This document shows, piece by piece, positions 19,429 to 27,274 of a stretch of DNA of 64,000 bases. Location of the stretch: contig CAWJMF010000002.1 of assembly GCA_963843945.1 (NCBI GenBank), positions 2,313,839 through 2,377,838 on the forward strand, given 5' to 3'. The first letter of the stretch is position 1. Each line of letters starts with the position of its first letter. The notes below the pieces were generated by a model. It was not told where the DNA came from. It saw only the letters and a program-made list of their open reading frames with translations, and ran no database searches. This stretch comes from CAWJMF01 sp963843945. Lineage in GTDB: Bacteria > Vulcanimicrobiota > Vulcanimicrobiia > Vulcanimicrobiales > Vulcanimicrobiaceae. Position numbers and translations under genes: made by a program.

Positions 19429-19784
19429 GCTTGGAGCCCTGGTCGATTGGCGTAGGACTCGGGGTGCTGCTGATCGGAATCGGCATCTTCGTCCTGTGCC
19501 TGCGGGCCGGGGCGTTGCTGCTGCGATTCGGCAAAACCCTCGACGAAGTCGACAAGCAGATCGACAACCTTTCGGTTCCGATCGCCACCACGCTGACCCA
19601 CGTCGGCGGCATCGCCGATACCGCCGATACGACGATCGCACGGCTCGGTCACGTCGTGGGCCAGTTGGAAAACGTCGCGAGCGGCGCGACCAAAACGGCC
19701 AACCTCATCGGTTCGACGATCAGCGGCGTGACCGGCGCCGGGCGCAAAGCGCGCTCGGAATCGAGCGAAGGCGCCGCGATCTAA
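19419..19784 (+). CDS. Small membrane-anchored protein (DUF948-like)
   Basis: 121 residues. One N-terminal membrane helix (IGVGLGVLLIGIGIFVLCLRAG) is followed by an amphipathic helical stretch with repeated Asp, Ile and Leu (LDEVDKQIDNL to DTTIARLGHVVGQLENV) and a Gly/Ala-rich tail. This layout matches DUF948/YtxG-type general stress proteins. TTG start inside the desulfurase 3' end. The next gene is a tiny YtxH-like protein, then the rsbV-rsbW-sigB module, so a link to envelope stress is plausible (inference). Confidence 0.6.
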   Translation: MGVSLEPWSIGVGLGVLLIGIGIFVLCLRAGALLLRFGKTLDEVDKQIDNLSVPIATTLTHVGGIADTADTTIARLGHVVGQLENVASGATKTANLIGSTISGVTGAGRKARSESSEGAAI

Positions 19785-19889
19785 ATGAACGCTATGCTCT
19801 CGGGCATCCTGACCGGCGCGCTCCTCGGAGCGGCCCTCGCGATGGTGCTCGCCCCCACCGAACTCAAGCCGCAGCAGCGCGACGCGTAG
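19785..19889 (+). CDS. 34-residue YtxH-like glycine-zipper membrane peptide
   Basis: ATG immediately after the TAA of the DUF948-like gene. It encodes a single Gly/Ala zipper helix, GILTGALLGAALAMVLAP, followed by a short polar tail ending in RDA. YtxH proteins have exactly this kind of start (a membrane zipper then LxAPxxG), though this one lacks the usual long tail. YtxG/DUF948 and YtxH genes pair in Bacillus stress operons, which supports it being real despite its size. Confidence 0.55.
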   Translation: MNAMLSGILTGALLGAALAMVLAPTELKPQQRDA

Positions 19890-19897
19890 GAGAAGCA

Positions 19898-20242
19898 TTG
19901 GATATCAAAGTGCAGGTCAGGGAGTCAGACCACGACGCGTACGTCGTGGAACTCGGCGGTGAAATCGACGTCTACACGTCGCCCAAGGTCAAAGATGCAA
20001 TCACGGAGCTCATCGATCAAGGCCACTACAACCTCGTGATCAACCTCGAGAAGGTGCGCTACATCGATTCGACCGGCCTCGGGGTGTTGATCGGCGGCCT
20101 GAAGCGCGTGCGCGAACACGGCGGCAGCGTCAACTTGGTCTGCACCAACCCGCAGATCAAGAAGATCTTCGACATCACGGGTCTGGTGAAGATCTTCGGC
20201 ATCTACGACGACGAACAGGACGCGAAAAAGGCGCTAGTGTGA
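19898..20242 (+). CDS. rsbV: Anti-sigma factor antagonist (STAS domain, RsbV/SpoIIAA type)
   Basis: 114 residues, one STAS domain. The phosphorylatable serine lies in RYIDSTGLGVLIGGLKRV. When unphosphorylated such proteins bind the RsbW kinase and free the sigma factor. TTG start at 19898 with AGGAGA at 19887-19892. It overlaps rsbW by four bases (GTGA), which in this family keeps the two products balanced. Confidence 0.9.
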   Translation: MDIKVQVRESDHDAYVVELGGEIDVYTSPKVKDAITELIDQGHYNLVINLEKVRYIDSTGLGVLIGGLKRVREHGGSVNLVCTNPQIKKIFDITGLVKIFGIYDDEQDAKKALV

Positions 20243-20664
20243 ACGAGCCGGCAGCCGTCGAGGAATTTCTCGGCACGGTCGAGTTGCGCATCCCGAGCAA
20301 GCCGGAGTGGGTCGCGGTGGCCCGCCTTGCGGTCTCGGGGATCGCCAACCGTTTGCCTTTCTCCGTCGAGGACATCGAGGATCTCAAACTCGCAATCGCC
20401 GAGGCGTGCACGACCTGCATCCAAGATGCGTCGAGCAGCGATACGATCGATATCACCTGCGAGGCGTCGTCCGATTCGCTGCGTATTCGCGTGCGCGATC
20501 ACGGCTTCGGCGGGGTTCGCGGCGAGCCGCCGCGGCCGCGCTCGGTCACGCTGAACGAGGGGCTGGGCGTCTTCTTGATTCAAGCCTTGATGGACCAAGT
20601 CGAGTACAACGTCGACCCGCACTCGGGCGTCGAACTGGTGATGACGAAGCGCGTCGGCACCTAG
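20239..20664 (+). CDS. rsbW: Anti-sigma factor serine kinase (RsbW/SpoIIAB type)
   Basis: 141-residue GHKL-fold kinase. The N-box is LKLAIAEACTTCIQDA (the usual Asn partly replaced), the G1 box is RVRDHGFGG and the G2 box NEGLGVFLIQALMDQVEY. It would bind and inhibit the downstream sigma factor and phosphorylate the RsbV-type antagonist. The weak N-box (ACTTC where E-A-x-x-N is normal) is odd and could lower ATP binding. GTG start, eight bases before sigB. Confidence 0.85.
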   Translation: MNEPAAVEEFLGTVELRIPSKPEWVAVARLAVSGIANRLPFSVEDIEDLKLAIAEACTTCIQDASSSDTIDITCEASSDSLRIRVRDHGFGGVRGEPPRPRSVTLNEGLGVFLIQALMDQVEYNVDPHSGVELVMTKRVGT

Positions 20665-20671
20665 GATCGGA

Positions 20672-21466
20672 ATGGCGATTCCATCTTCTCAACCCGGCGA
20701 GGAGCGTTGGGACAGGCGCCGCACCAAGGCCGCCTTCGAGACGCTCTCGCGGATGCGCGCCGCGAAGTCTGCGGACGCGGACGCCGTGCGCGACGAACTC
20801 GTCGTCGCGCATCTCAACCTCGTGCGCTACCTGGCGGTGAAGTTCGTCAACCGGGGCGAGGCGCTCGACGACCTCATCCAAGTCGGGACCGTCGGGCTGA
20901 TCAAGGCGATCGATCGCTTCGACATCGAGCGCGGCGTCGAGTTCACGACCTACGCGACGCCCACGATCGTGGGCGAGATCAAGCGCTATTTCCGCGATAA
21001 GGGATGGGCCGTCAAGGTCCCGCGGCGCCTGCAAGAACTGAACCTCAGCGTGAACCGCGCCATCGAGAAGATGACGGTCGCGCTCGGGCGCTCGCCCACC
21101 GTCGCCGAGTTGGCCAAGCAGGTCGACGCTTCCGAAGAAGAGATTCTCGAAGCCCAGGAGCTCGGGCAGGCCTACAACTTGCTCTCGCTCGACACCGAGC
21201 TCGGCGGCGACGGCGACAAGAACGGCCAGACTCTCGCCGACTACATCGGCAAGGCCGATCCAAACTTGCAACTGCTCGAAGACCGCACGAACCTCGAGCG
21301 GGCCTTTGAGGTGCTCTCCAAACGCGAGCGCTTCATCCTCTTCCTGCGCTTCTACGAGTCCGTTTCGCAAACGGAGATCGCCCGGCGCCTCAACGTCTCG
21401 CAGATGCACGTTTCGCGCCTGCAGCAGAAAGCGCTCGAGAAGCTGCGCGGCGCGCTTGCCGAATGA
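20672..21466 (+). CDS. sigB: RNA polymerase sigma factor of the SigB/SigF/SigG family
   Basis: 264 residues. Region 2 reads LVRYLAVKFVNRGEALDDLIQVGTVGLIKAIDRF in pieces typical of group 3 sigma factors, with TYATPTIVGEIKRYFRDKGW for promoter melting. Region 3 is LGRSPTVAELAKQV, and region 4 has the helix-turn-helix SQTEIARRLNVSQMHVSRLQ. Located directly after rsbV and rsbW, it is the target of their partner switch. No upstream phosphatase (RsbU/P) is visible in this window. Confidence 0.92.
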   Translation: MAIPSSQPGEERWDRRRTKAAFETLSRMRAAKSADADAVRDELVVAHLNLVRYLAVKFVNRGEALDDLIQVGTVGLIKAIDRFDIERGVEFTTYATPTIVGEIKRYFRDKGWAVKVPRRLQELNLSVNRAIEKMTVALGRSPTVAELAKQVDASEEEILEAQELGQAYNLLSLDTELGGDGDKNGQTLADYIGKADPNLQLLEDRTNLERAFEVLSKRERFILFLRFYESVSQTEIARRLNVSQMHVSRLQQKALEKLRGALAE

Positions 21467-21470
21467 GCGC

Positions 21471-21500
21471 TTGACAGGTGCGCTCGCTTGCCGCTAGGCT
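21471..21500 (+). promoter_or_regulatory. Putative promoter for a leaderless transcript
   Basis: TTGACA at 21471-21476 is a perfect -35 box, followed after 18 bases by TAGGCT at 21495-21500 as a weak -10 box. The GTG of the next small gene lies only six bases beyond the -10 box, at 21507, where transcription would begin. The arrangement fits leaderless mRNA. The -35 lies right after the sigB stop. Confidence 0.4.
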
Positions 21501-21506
21501 TGAAGC

Positions 21507-21644
21507 GTGAGTGATACCGTTCTTGGAGTCCTCCTCCACGCGTTCGCGCTGGCTTGCGTCGCCTTCATCATTTGGGGCGGCCTGGCCGAGACCAAACGCG
21601 CCGAAGCGGCCTACGCAGAGCGCAACTCCGGCGGCTCGCGCTAG
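21507..21644 (+). CDS. Hypothetical 45-residue membrane peptide
   Basis: GTG start. One membrane helix (LGVLLHAFALACVAFIIWGG) is followed by a short charged tail ending in GGSR. It has no Shine-Dalgarno sequence, but a promoter-like sequence lies at the spacing expected for leaderless translation. It fits the gap between sigB and alaS. Not recognised; existence moderately supported by the promoter and the clean helix. Confidence 0.4.
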   Translation: MSDTVLGVLLHAFALACVAFIIWGGLAETKRAEAAYAERNSGGSR

Positions 21645-21688
21645 CTGAACTAGGCGTTCCGGCGGATCGTCCGGAACCCTGACGAGTC

Positions 21689-24301
21689 ATGCCCCTCTCT
21701 TCGCAAGAATTGCGCCGCTCGTTCGTCGACTACTTCGTCTCGAAGGGTCATAAAGCGCTGCCCTCGGCGAGCCTGATCCCCGACGAGATGTCGACGACGC
21801 TGTTCACGATCGCCGGCATGGAGCAGTTCGTACCGGTCTTCCTGGGCGACGCGCCCGCGCCCGCGCCGCGCGCGGTGACGGTGCAGCGCTGCCTGCGCGT
21901 CGCCGGGGCTAAGAGCGACATCGAGAACGTCGGCCGCACCGGCCGGCACGGCACGTTCCTCGAGATGCTCGGGAACTTCAGCTTCGGCGACTACTACAAG
22001 CGCGAAGCGATCGCGTTCGCCTGGGAGTATCTCACGCAGCGCCTCGGCTTATCGCCGGACAAGCTGTACGTGACCGTGCACACCGGCGACGACGAAGCGC
22101 AGCGGCTCTGGGAAAGCGAGATCGGACTCGCGCCCGAGCGCATCACGCGCTTCGACGCCGACAACTTCTGGACGATGGGACCGACCGGACCGTGCGGCCC
22201 CTGCTCCGAGATTTTCTACGATACCGGGCCGCAGTACGCGAGCGACGCGAACGACACGGGACCGAACCTCGGCAACCGTTACGTCGAGATTTGGAATCTC
22301 GTTTTTCAGCAGTACAATCGTTCCGCCGACGGTCATCTGCACGAGCTGCCGAAGAAAGCGATCGATACGGGCGCCGGTTTCGAGCGGCTGCTGGCCGTCG
22401 CCAACGGCCTAGCTTCGATGTACGAGACCGACCTGTTCGCCGACTTGATCGCGGCGCAACCCGACGTGCGCTCGAGTTCGCTCGCGCCGGCCGAGCAGCT
22501 CGTGCGCCGGCGCATCATCGCCGATCACGCCCGCGCGGTGACGTTCCTGATCGCCGACGGCGTCTACCCGTCGAACACCGATCGCGGCTACGTGCTGCGC
22601 TTTCTCGCGCGCCGAGCGATTCGCAACGGGAAGCTGCTGGGCTATCCCAGCGGGTTCCTGACGGCCCTCGTGCCGCACGTCGTCGCCTCGCTCGCGCCGG
22701 GTTACCCCGAGTTGCCTCCGGCGACGGCGCGCATCGAGCAGGCCCTCGGCGCGGAAGAACTCGCTTTCGAGCGGACCCTCGAGCGCGGGAACGAGATGCT
22801 CGCCGGACTCATCGCAAAGGCCGAACGCGACGGCTCGGCGCTGAGCGGACGCGACGTCTTCGTACTGCACGACACCTACGGCTTTCCGGTCGAGCTGACG
22901 CGCGAGATCGCGGACGAAGCCGGCGTCGCGGTCGACGTACCCGGCTACGAAGCGGCGATGGAGGAACAGCGCGAGCGCGCCCGCGCCGACGCGCAGCGCA
23001 AGCGCGCGGTGGTCTCGGTCGCGGGCGCACCGGCGCTCGCCAGCGAGTTCACCGGCTACGACGGCCTCGAGAGCGACGGCAAGGTCATCGGCATCCTTCA
23101 AAACGGTGCGCCCGTCGAGTACGTCGTCGACGGCGACGAGGCGCAGTTGATTTTGGACAAGACCTCGTTTTACGCGGAGAAGGGCGGTCAGATCGGCGAT
23201 CGCGGGCTGATCGCCGTGGGCGATGCGACCTTCACCGTGCTCGACACGCAGTTCGTGGGAGAAGCGATCGCCCACCGCGGCGTCGTTCGCGGCGGCGCGA
23301 TCCGCCTCGGCGACGAGGCGCACACCGCCGTCGATCCCGCCTGGCGTCAAGAGATTCGGCGCCACCACACTTCGGCACACTTGCTGCAGCGGGCGCTCAA
23401 GGACGTTCTCGGTGACGAGGTCGCGCAAGCCGGCTCGTGGGTCGGCGTCGACCGGATGCGCTTCGACTTCCGCTCGCCCTCAGGCGCGCTTTCGCCGTCG
23501 CAGAAACGCGACGTCGTCGCGCGCGTCAACGCGATGATCCGCGACGACCACCACCTGGTCACGAAAGTGATGAGTCCGGCCGAGGCGGCGGCTTCCGGCG
23601 CCATCTCGATGGCGGGCGAAAAATACGGCGACAAGGTGCGCGTCGTGCACGCCGGTCCGTCGGTGGAGTTTTGCGGCGGTACGCACGCCGTCACGACGGG
23701 CGAGCTGGGAATATTCCTGATCCTCTCCGAGTCGTCGATCGGAAGCGGCATCCGGCGCATCGAGTCGGTCGTTTCGAAAGCCGCCGAAGCGCTCGTGCTC
23801 GATCAGCAAGATCTCGTTGGGGCGCTTTCCGAGCGGCTTTCGGCCGGCCCGGCGGAGTTGCTCGAGCGCGTCGACCGCGTGCAACACGAAGTTCGCGATC
23901 TCCAGAAATCGCTGGCCGAGATCAAAGCTCGGCTTGCCGCCGCAGACGCCGCCGAGTTCGTGGCGCGCGCCGAGACGATCGGCGGGACGCGAGTGGTCGC
24001 CGCCGTCGTCCCCGAGGCGACCAACGAAACCCTCAAACATCTGAGCAGTGCGATTCGCGGCAAGTTTCGCAGCGGCGTGATCGCTTTGGCAGGCGTCGAC
24101 GACGGGACGGTCTCACTGCTGGTCACCGCCAGCGAGGACGCCGTCGGACGCGGCGTCAACGCCGGGAACCTGGTGAAGTTGGCTGCACCGCTCGTCGGCG
24201 GACGGGGCGGAGGGGCGCCCGGTCAGGGCCAAGGCGGGGGCAAAGATCCCGCCGGCGCGGATGCGGCGCTCGCCGCGATTCGGAACGCGCTCGCGGGATG
24301 A
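21689..24301 (+). CDS. alaS: Alanyl-tRNA synthetase
   Basis: 870 residues. Class II catalytic domain starts SSQELRRSFVDYFVSKGHKAL, with FTIAGMEQFVPVFLG and the motif GNFSFGDYYKREAI. The editing domain carries HTSAHLLQRALKDVLGDEV and the metal-binding Cys/His of VEFCGGTHA. The C-terminal DHHA1-type domain has GGRGGGAPGQGQGGG. All parts are present and in frame. The stop overlaps the start of the next gene (ATGA). Confidence 0.96.
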   Translation: MPLSSQELRRSFVDYFVSKGHKALPSASLIPDEMSTTLFTIAGMEQFVPVFLGDAPAPAPRAVTVQRCLRVAGAKSDIENVGRTGRHGTFLEMLGNFSFGDYYKREAIAFAWEYLTQRLGLSPDKLYVTVHTGDDEAQRLWESEIGLAPERITRFDADNFWTMGPTGPCGPCSEIFYDTGPQYASDANDTGPNLGNRYVEIWNLVFQQYNRSADGHLHELPKKAIDTGAGFERLLAVANGLASMYETDLFADLIAAQPDVRSSSLAPAEQLVRRRIIADHARAVTFLIADGVYPSNTDRGYVLRFLARRAIRNGKLLGYPSGFLTALVPHVVASLAPGYPELPPATARIEQALGAEELAFERTLERGNEMLAGLIAKAERDGSALSGRDVFVLHDTYGFPVELTREIADEAGVAVDVPGYEAAMEEQRERARADAQRKRAVVSVAGAPALASEFTGYDGLESDGKVIGILQNGAPVEYVVDGDEAQLILDKTSFYAEKGGQIGDRGLIAVGDATFTVLDTQFVGEAIAHRGVVRGGAIRLGDEAHTAVDPAWRQEIRRHHTSAHLLQRALKDVLGDEVAQAGSWVGVDRMRFDFRSPSGALSPSQKRDVVARVNAMIRDDHHLVTKVMSPAEAAASGAISMAGEKYGDKVRVVHAGPSVEFCGGTHAVTTGELGIFLILSESSIGSGIRRIESVVSKAAEALVLDQQDLVGALSERLSAGPAELLERVDRVQHEVRDLQKSLAEIKARLAAADAAEFVARAETIGGTRVVAAVVPEATNETLKHLSSAIRGKFRSGVIALAGVDDGTVSLLVTASEDAVGRGVNAGNLVKLAAPLVGGRGGGAPGQGQGGGKDPAGADAALAAIRNALAG

Positions 24302-25014
24302 TCGTCGCGCGCCGTGCGGCGCTGACGGCGCTCGGTTCGGCGCTCGCGCTCGTCGGCCTTATCGCAGCCGCGCCGCTCGCGCGGCCGCTCGAATCGAACG
24401 AGGTGCTGGTGCGTTACGCGCAAGCGCTCGGGGAGATTTCGCGCCCGTCGGCGGTCGAGTTCGAGTATAGCGTCGAGCAGCTTGGCACGCGGACCCTGCA
24501 GCAAACCCATCACGTCTACCGCGGCGGCCAGAGCGAACGCGACGAGATCATCGCGGCCGACGGGCAAACCCTCTCGCGTCCCAGCGTCCGCATTTTGCTC
24601 AATCGCAAATATCCGTACGACATCCGTTCCATCGCGCCGCAAGTCGCGACGTACACCTTCATCTACACCGGGACGCTGCTCGAGGGCAACGATCACTTTC
24701 TCTATCTCTACAAGACCGAGCCGAAAGGGCCCGAGTCGAACTTCGTCGTCGACGAGCTCGACATCGACGGCATCTCGTTTCTGCCCGCGATCATCCACTT
24801 CCGCATCGCCGGCGCCACGACGCACGGCTCGGGGCGGCTCGCCTACGCGCGCTTCGACCGCTACTGGCTCGTGCGCGAAGCCGACGTCACCGTCCATCTG
24901 CCGAAGGGCGCGCTCGCGAACGAACGCATCGTCTGGTCGAAATACCAGTTCCCGGCGTCGCTGCCCGCCGAAACGTTCAGGGAACCGCGCCCGGCCGCTG
25001 CCGCTGAAGAATAG
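24298..25014 (+). CDS. Secreted protein of unknown function
   Basis: 238 residues. N-terminal signal or anchor (VARRAALTALGSALALVGLIAAAPLA), then a mostly beta region with many aromatic residues (YTFIYTGTLLEGNDHFLYLY, YARFDRYWLVREADVTVHL). The fold could be of the lipoprotein-localisation or DUF4412 kind, but I cannot name a family. Coupled to alaS by an ATGA overlap and converging with the outer-membrane protein gene after six bases. Confidence 0.7.
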   Translation: MIVARRAALTALGSALALVGLIAAAPLARPLESNEVLVRYAQALGEISRPSAVEFEYSVEQLGTRTLQQTHHVYRGGQSERDEIIAADGQTLSRPSVRILLNRKYPYDIRSIAPQVATYTFIYTGTLLEGNDHFLYLYKTEPKGPESNFVVDELDIDGISFLPAIIHFRIAGATTHGSGRLAYARFDRYWLVREADVTVHLPKGALANERIVWSKYQFPASLPAETFREPRPAAAAEE

Positions 25015-25020
25015 GCTGCG

Positions 25021-26463
25021 TCACAGCCGGTAACCGAGTCCCGTGTACAGATCGGCGTGGACTTCGTCGATCGGCAGGTTGCCGAAGTTTCCGTGATAGC
25101 CCCAATAGCCGGCGTAGAGGTACGTTTTCTTCGCGGGGCGATACGTCAGACCGTAGTCATACACGAGGTAGCGCCGGTCTCCCGATGTGGTCTTTCCCAT
25201 CGTCGTGTATTGCGCGGGGAGCGTGAGGTAGTAGAACACGCTGCCGTACACCGAGTAGCGCTGCGTCAAGTTCGGCAACTTCTCACCGCCCAAGCCCCAG
25301 CCGAACTGAGAACTGTAACCGGCACTCGCGGTTTTCTGCATGAGGCCGGCGCCCAAGTAGAAGCCGTGGCCGGTCACCGAGAGCAGGCCGTCTTCCTGGA
25401 CGAACGTATCGGCGATCGAGGCCGGCGCGGGACTCCCCGGCTGCAGGTTCGTTGGCGGATACGAGAAGGCGTGCAGATTTGCGTCGATCGCGAACTTTCC
25501 GGTTTGATATGCGCCGCCGAGCTGATACGTCCCGAGACCGTTATTTCCGCCGCCGGTGTTGGCTCCCCAAAAGCCTACCGCACCCTGAACGAAACCGGGA
25601 TACGCGGGGGTCGTTTGCGCGAGCCGCGTCACGTCGGGTTCGTCGCCGGCGCCGCCGGCGCGGAACAGGCGCGTACCGATACCGACGAACGGGCCCGTCA
25701 CCCGTTCGGTTTCTTTAGCCGAAGTCGCACTCTGGAGTATGACGTATCCGCTGTAACCAAAGTAAAGGTAAAGACCGTGCGCGAGCGCGAGGGCGGACTC
25801 GGCCGAAATCTTCACGCCGCCGTAATTGAGATTGTACGATTTCCCGAAGTTTGGGCTGGTCGGGTAGGTCTGATGAAAAACGCCCGACAGGCTCGGATAA
25901 TAGTAGATGAACCCGCAGAACTGAAACGGCGTGAAATCACAGTACTGTTCGACGCCTGCGCCCAGCCCGTGGATCGCCGGAGAGCCGTAGGTCGTCGAGA
26001 TCGTGTTGTAGCTGAGCCCCGCGTAAACGTAGTTGCCGAAGATCGTGTGTTCGAGCCGCTCGTCGAGCGAGGTGTTGCGGCCGGTGAAAGGGGGCAGGAT
26101 CTCGTAGGTGCCGTCCGGCGCCAAATACCCCACGCCGCCGGGGACCGTATCCACGGTCGTGAATTGGTCGCTGCGGGCGTCAACCTTCACGGCCCAGCGG
26201 CCGAAGCGGTACGACGCGGCCGCGACGTACGAAAAGCCGTTCCCCGTTAGCGCGGGGGAGTAGTTGTTCGAGACCTTACCGACGGTGTATCCGCCTTCGA
26301 GTTCGACTTCGCGGAACGGCACGTGGGACGGCGCAGCGGTCGCTGCCGGCGACGGCGCCGGAAGGCTGGACGCGAGCGGTGCCGGCGAGGCCGGGGTCGC
26401 GCTTGCAAGCGGGGTTGGCGAGGGCGACGGACTTGCGCTCTCGGCGCGCGCGGCCGTCGACAA
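25021..26463 (-). CDS. Predicted outer-membrane beta-barrel protein, start unclear
   Basis: 480 residues from TTG 26463. A low-complexity Pro/Ser/Ala linker (about residues 8-46) is followed by alternating strands rich in Tyr, Gly and Phe (YVAAASYRFGRWAVKVDARS, YAGLSYNTIST, LYLYFGYSGYVIL) and a C-terminus GYRL, resembling a barrel. The annotated start gives no signal peptide. The same frame upstream, back to a stop at 26587-26589, encodes REPKRERFAFPLAAIVAAAA, an excellent signal peptide, but has no ATG, GTG, TTG or CTG. A non-canonical ATT (26533-26535) or a local sequence error is likely. Confidence 0.65.
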   Translation of the reverse strand: MSTAARAESASPSPSPTPLASATPASPAPLASSLPAPSPAATAAPSHVPFREVELEGGYTVGKVSNNYSPALTGNGFSYVAAASYRFGRWAVKVDARSDQFTTVDTVPGGVGYLAPDGTYEILPPFTGRNTSLDERLEHTIFGNYVYAGLSYNTISTTYGSPAIHGLGAGVEQYCDFTPFQFCGFIYYYPSLSGVFHQTYPTSPNFGKSYNLNYGGVKISAESALALAHGLYLYFGYSGYVILQSATSAKETERVTGPFVGIGTRLFRAGGAGDEPDVTRLAQTTPAYPGFVQGAVGFWGANTGGGNNGLGTYQLGGAYQTGKFAIDANLHAFSYPPTNLQPGSPAPASIADTFVQEDGLLSVTGHGFYLGAGLMQKTASAGYSSQFGWGLGGEKLPNLTQRYSVYGSVFYYLTLPAQYTTMGKTTSGDRRYLVYDYGLTYRPAKKTYLYAGYWGYHGNFGNLPIDEVHADLYTGLGYRL

Positions 26464-26629
26464 CGCTGCGAATGCCGCCGCAGCGACGATGGCGGCAAGC
26501 GGGAAAGCAAACCGTTCGCGTTTCGGTTCGCGAATCTCAGCGGCGCGCGCCGTCGCATTTCCAAGTCCGCGGATGCTCGCAACCTTTCAGCGCTCGTGTG
26601 AAGCAACTCGACGCAAAACGCGACCGAGA

Positions 26630-27274
26630 CTAGAGGGCTTGCTCGGAGATATCGGCGCGAAGTTCGCGGAGGTGATCGGTATAACATTCGTCGAGGACAC
26701 CCAAGCTCGCGCCGTCGCTTGCGAGCGTAGCGAATGCGGCGTTCTCTACGCGGACTTCCCAGAAATCGTCGAGCGGCCGTCCTTCAGCGAGCAAGAGCGC
26801 GCAGCGGACGACCGCGTCGTGGGTCACCACGAGAACGTCCCCCCTCGCGTCGGGCAGCGTCGCGGCAAACTCCGCCCAGCGCGTGGAAACCTGCGCGAGC
26901 GTTTCGCCGCCTTCGAAGGCGACGTGCGCCGGGTCTTCGCGCCAAGCGCGGTAGCGTGCCGGATCGTTTTGCGCGATCTCGTCACGGTAGCGGCCTTCCC
27001 AGGTGCCGTGCGCGATCTCGATGAGGCGCTCGTCCACCTCGACGCTCAGTCCTAAACGGCTCGCGCTGAACTGTGCCGTCGCGGTGCAGCGCAGCAGCGG
27101 ACTCGAGACGATCCGCGCCGGGATCGGATCGCCGCGTTGCCCGCTTGCGAAAAAGTGTTCCGCGAGCGCGAGACCTTGGCGCACGCCGAGCGCCGAGAGC
27201 GCCGATTCGAGCCTGCCTTGGTAGCGGCCGGCGAGATTCCACGTCGTCTCGGCGTGGCGGGCTAGCCAGATCAC
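26630..27274 (-). CDS. Histidine phosphatase family protein (phosphoglycerate-mutase-like)
   Basis: 214 residues. Catalytic motif LARHAETTWNLAGRYQG (RHxE variant), second arginine in SSPLLRCTATAQ, and the second histidine in VVTHDAVVRCALLL. These proteins are often phosphatases of sugar or phosphoserine-type substrates. The GTG start overlaps the serA stop, so it may act as phosphoserine phosphatase in serine synthesis, as some actinobacterial and cyanobacterial family members do (inference). Confidence 0.87.
   Translation of the reverse strand: MIWLARHAETTWNLAGRYQGRLESALSALGVRQGLALAEHFFASGQRGDPIPARIVSSPLLRCTATAQFSASRLGLSVEVDERLIEIAHGTWEGRYRDEIAQNDPARYRAWREDPAHVAFEGGETLAQVSTRWAEFAATLPDARGDVLVVTHDAVVRCALLLAEGRPLDDFWEVRVENAAFATLASDGASLGVLDECYTDHLRELRADISEQAL

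Noticed and set aside
20239..20664. Histidine kinase call for the GHKL protein after rsbV
   Set aside because: No dimerisation or H-box; size and neighbours fit an RsbW-type anti-sigma kinase.
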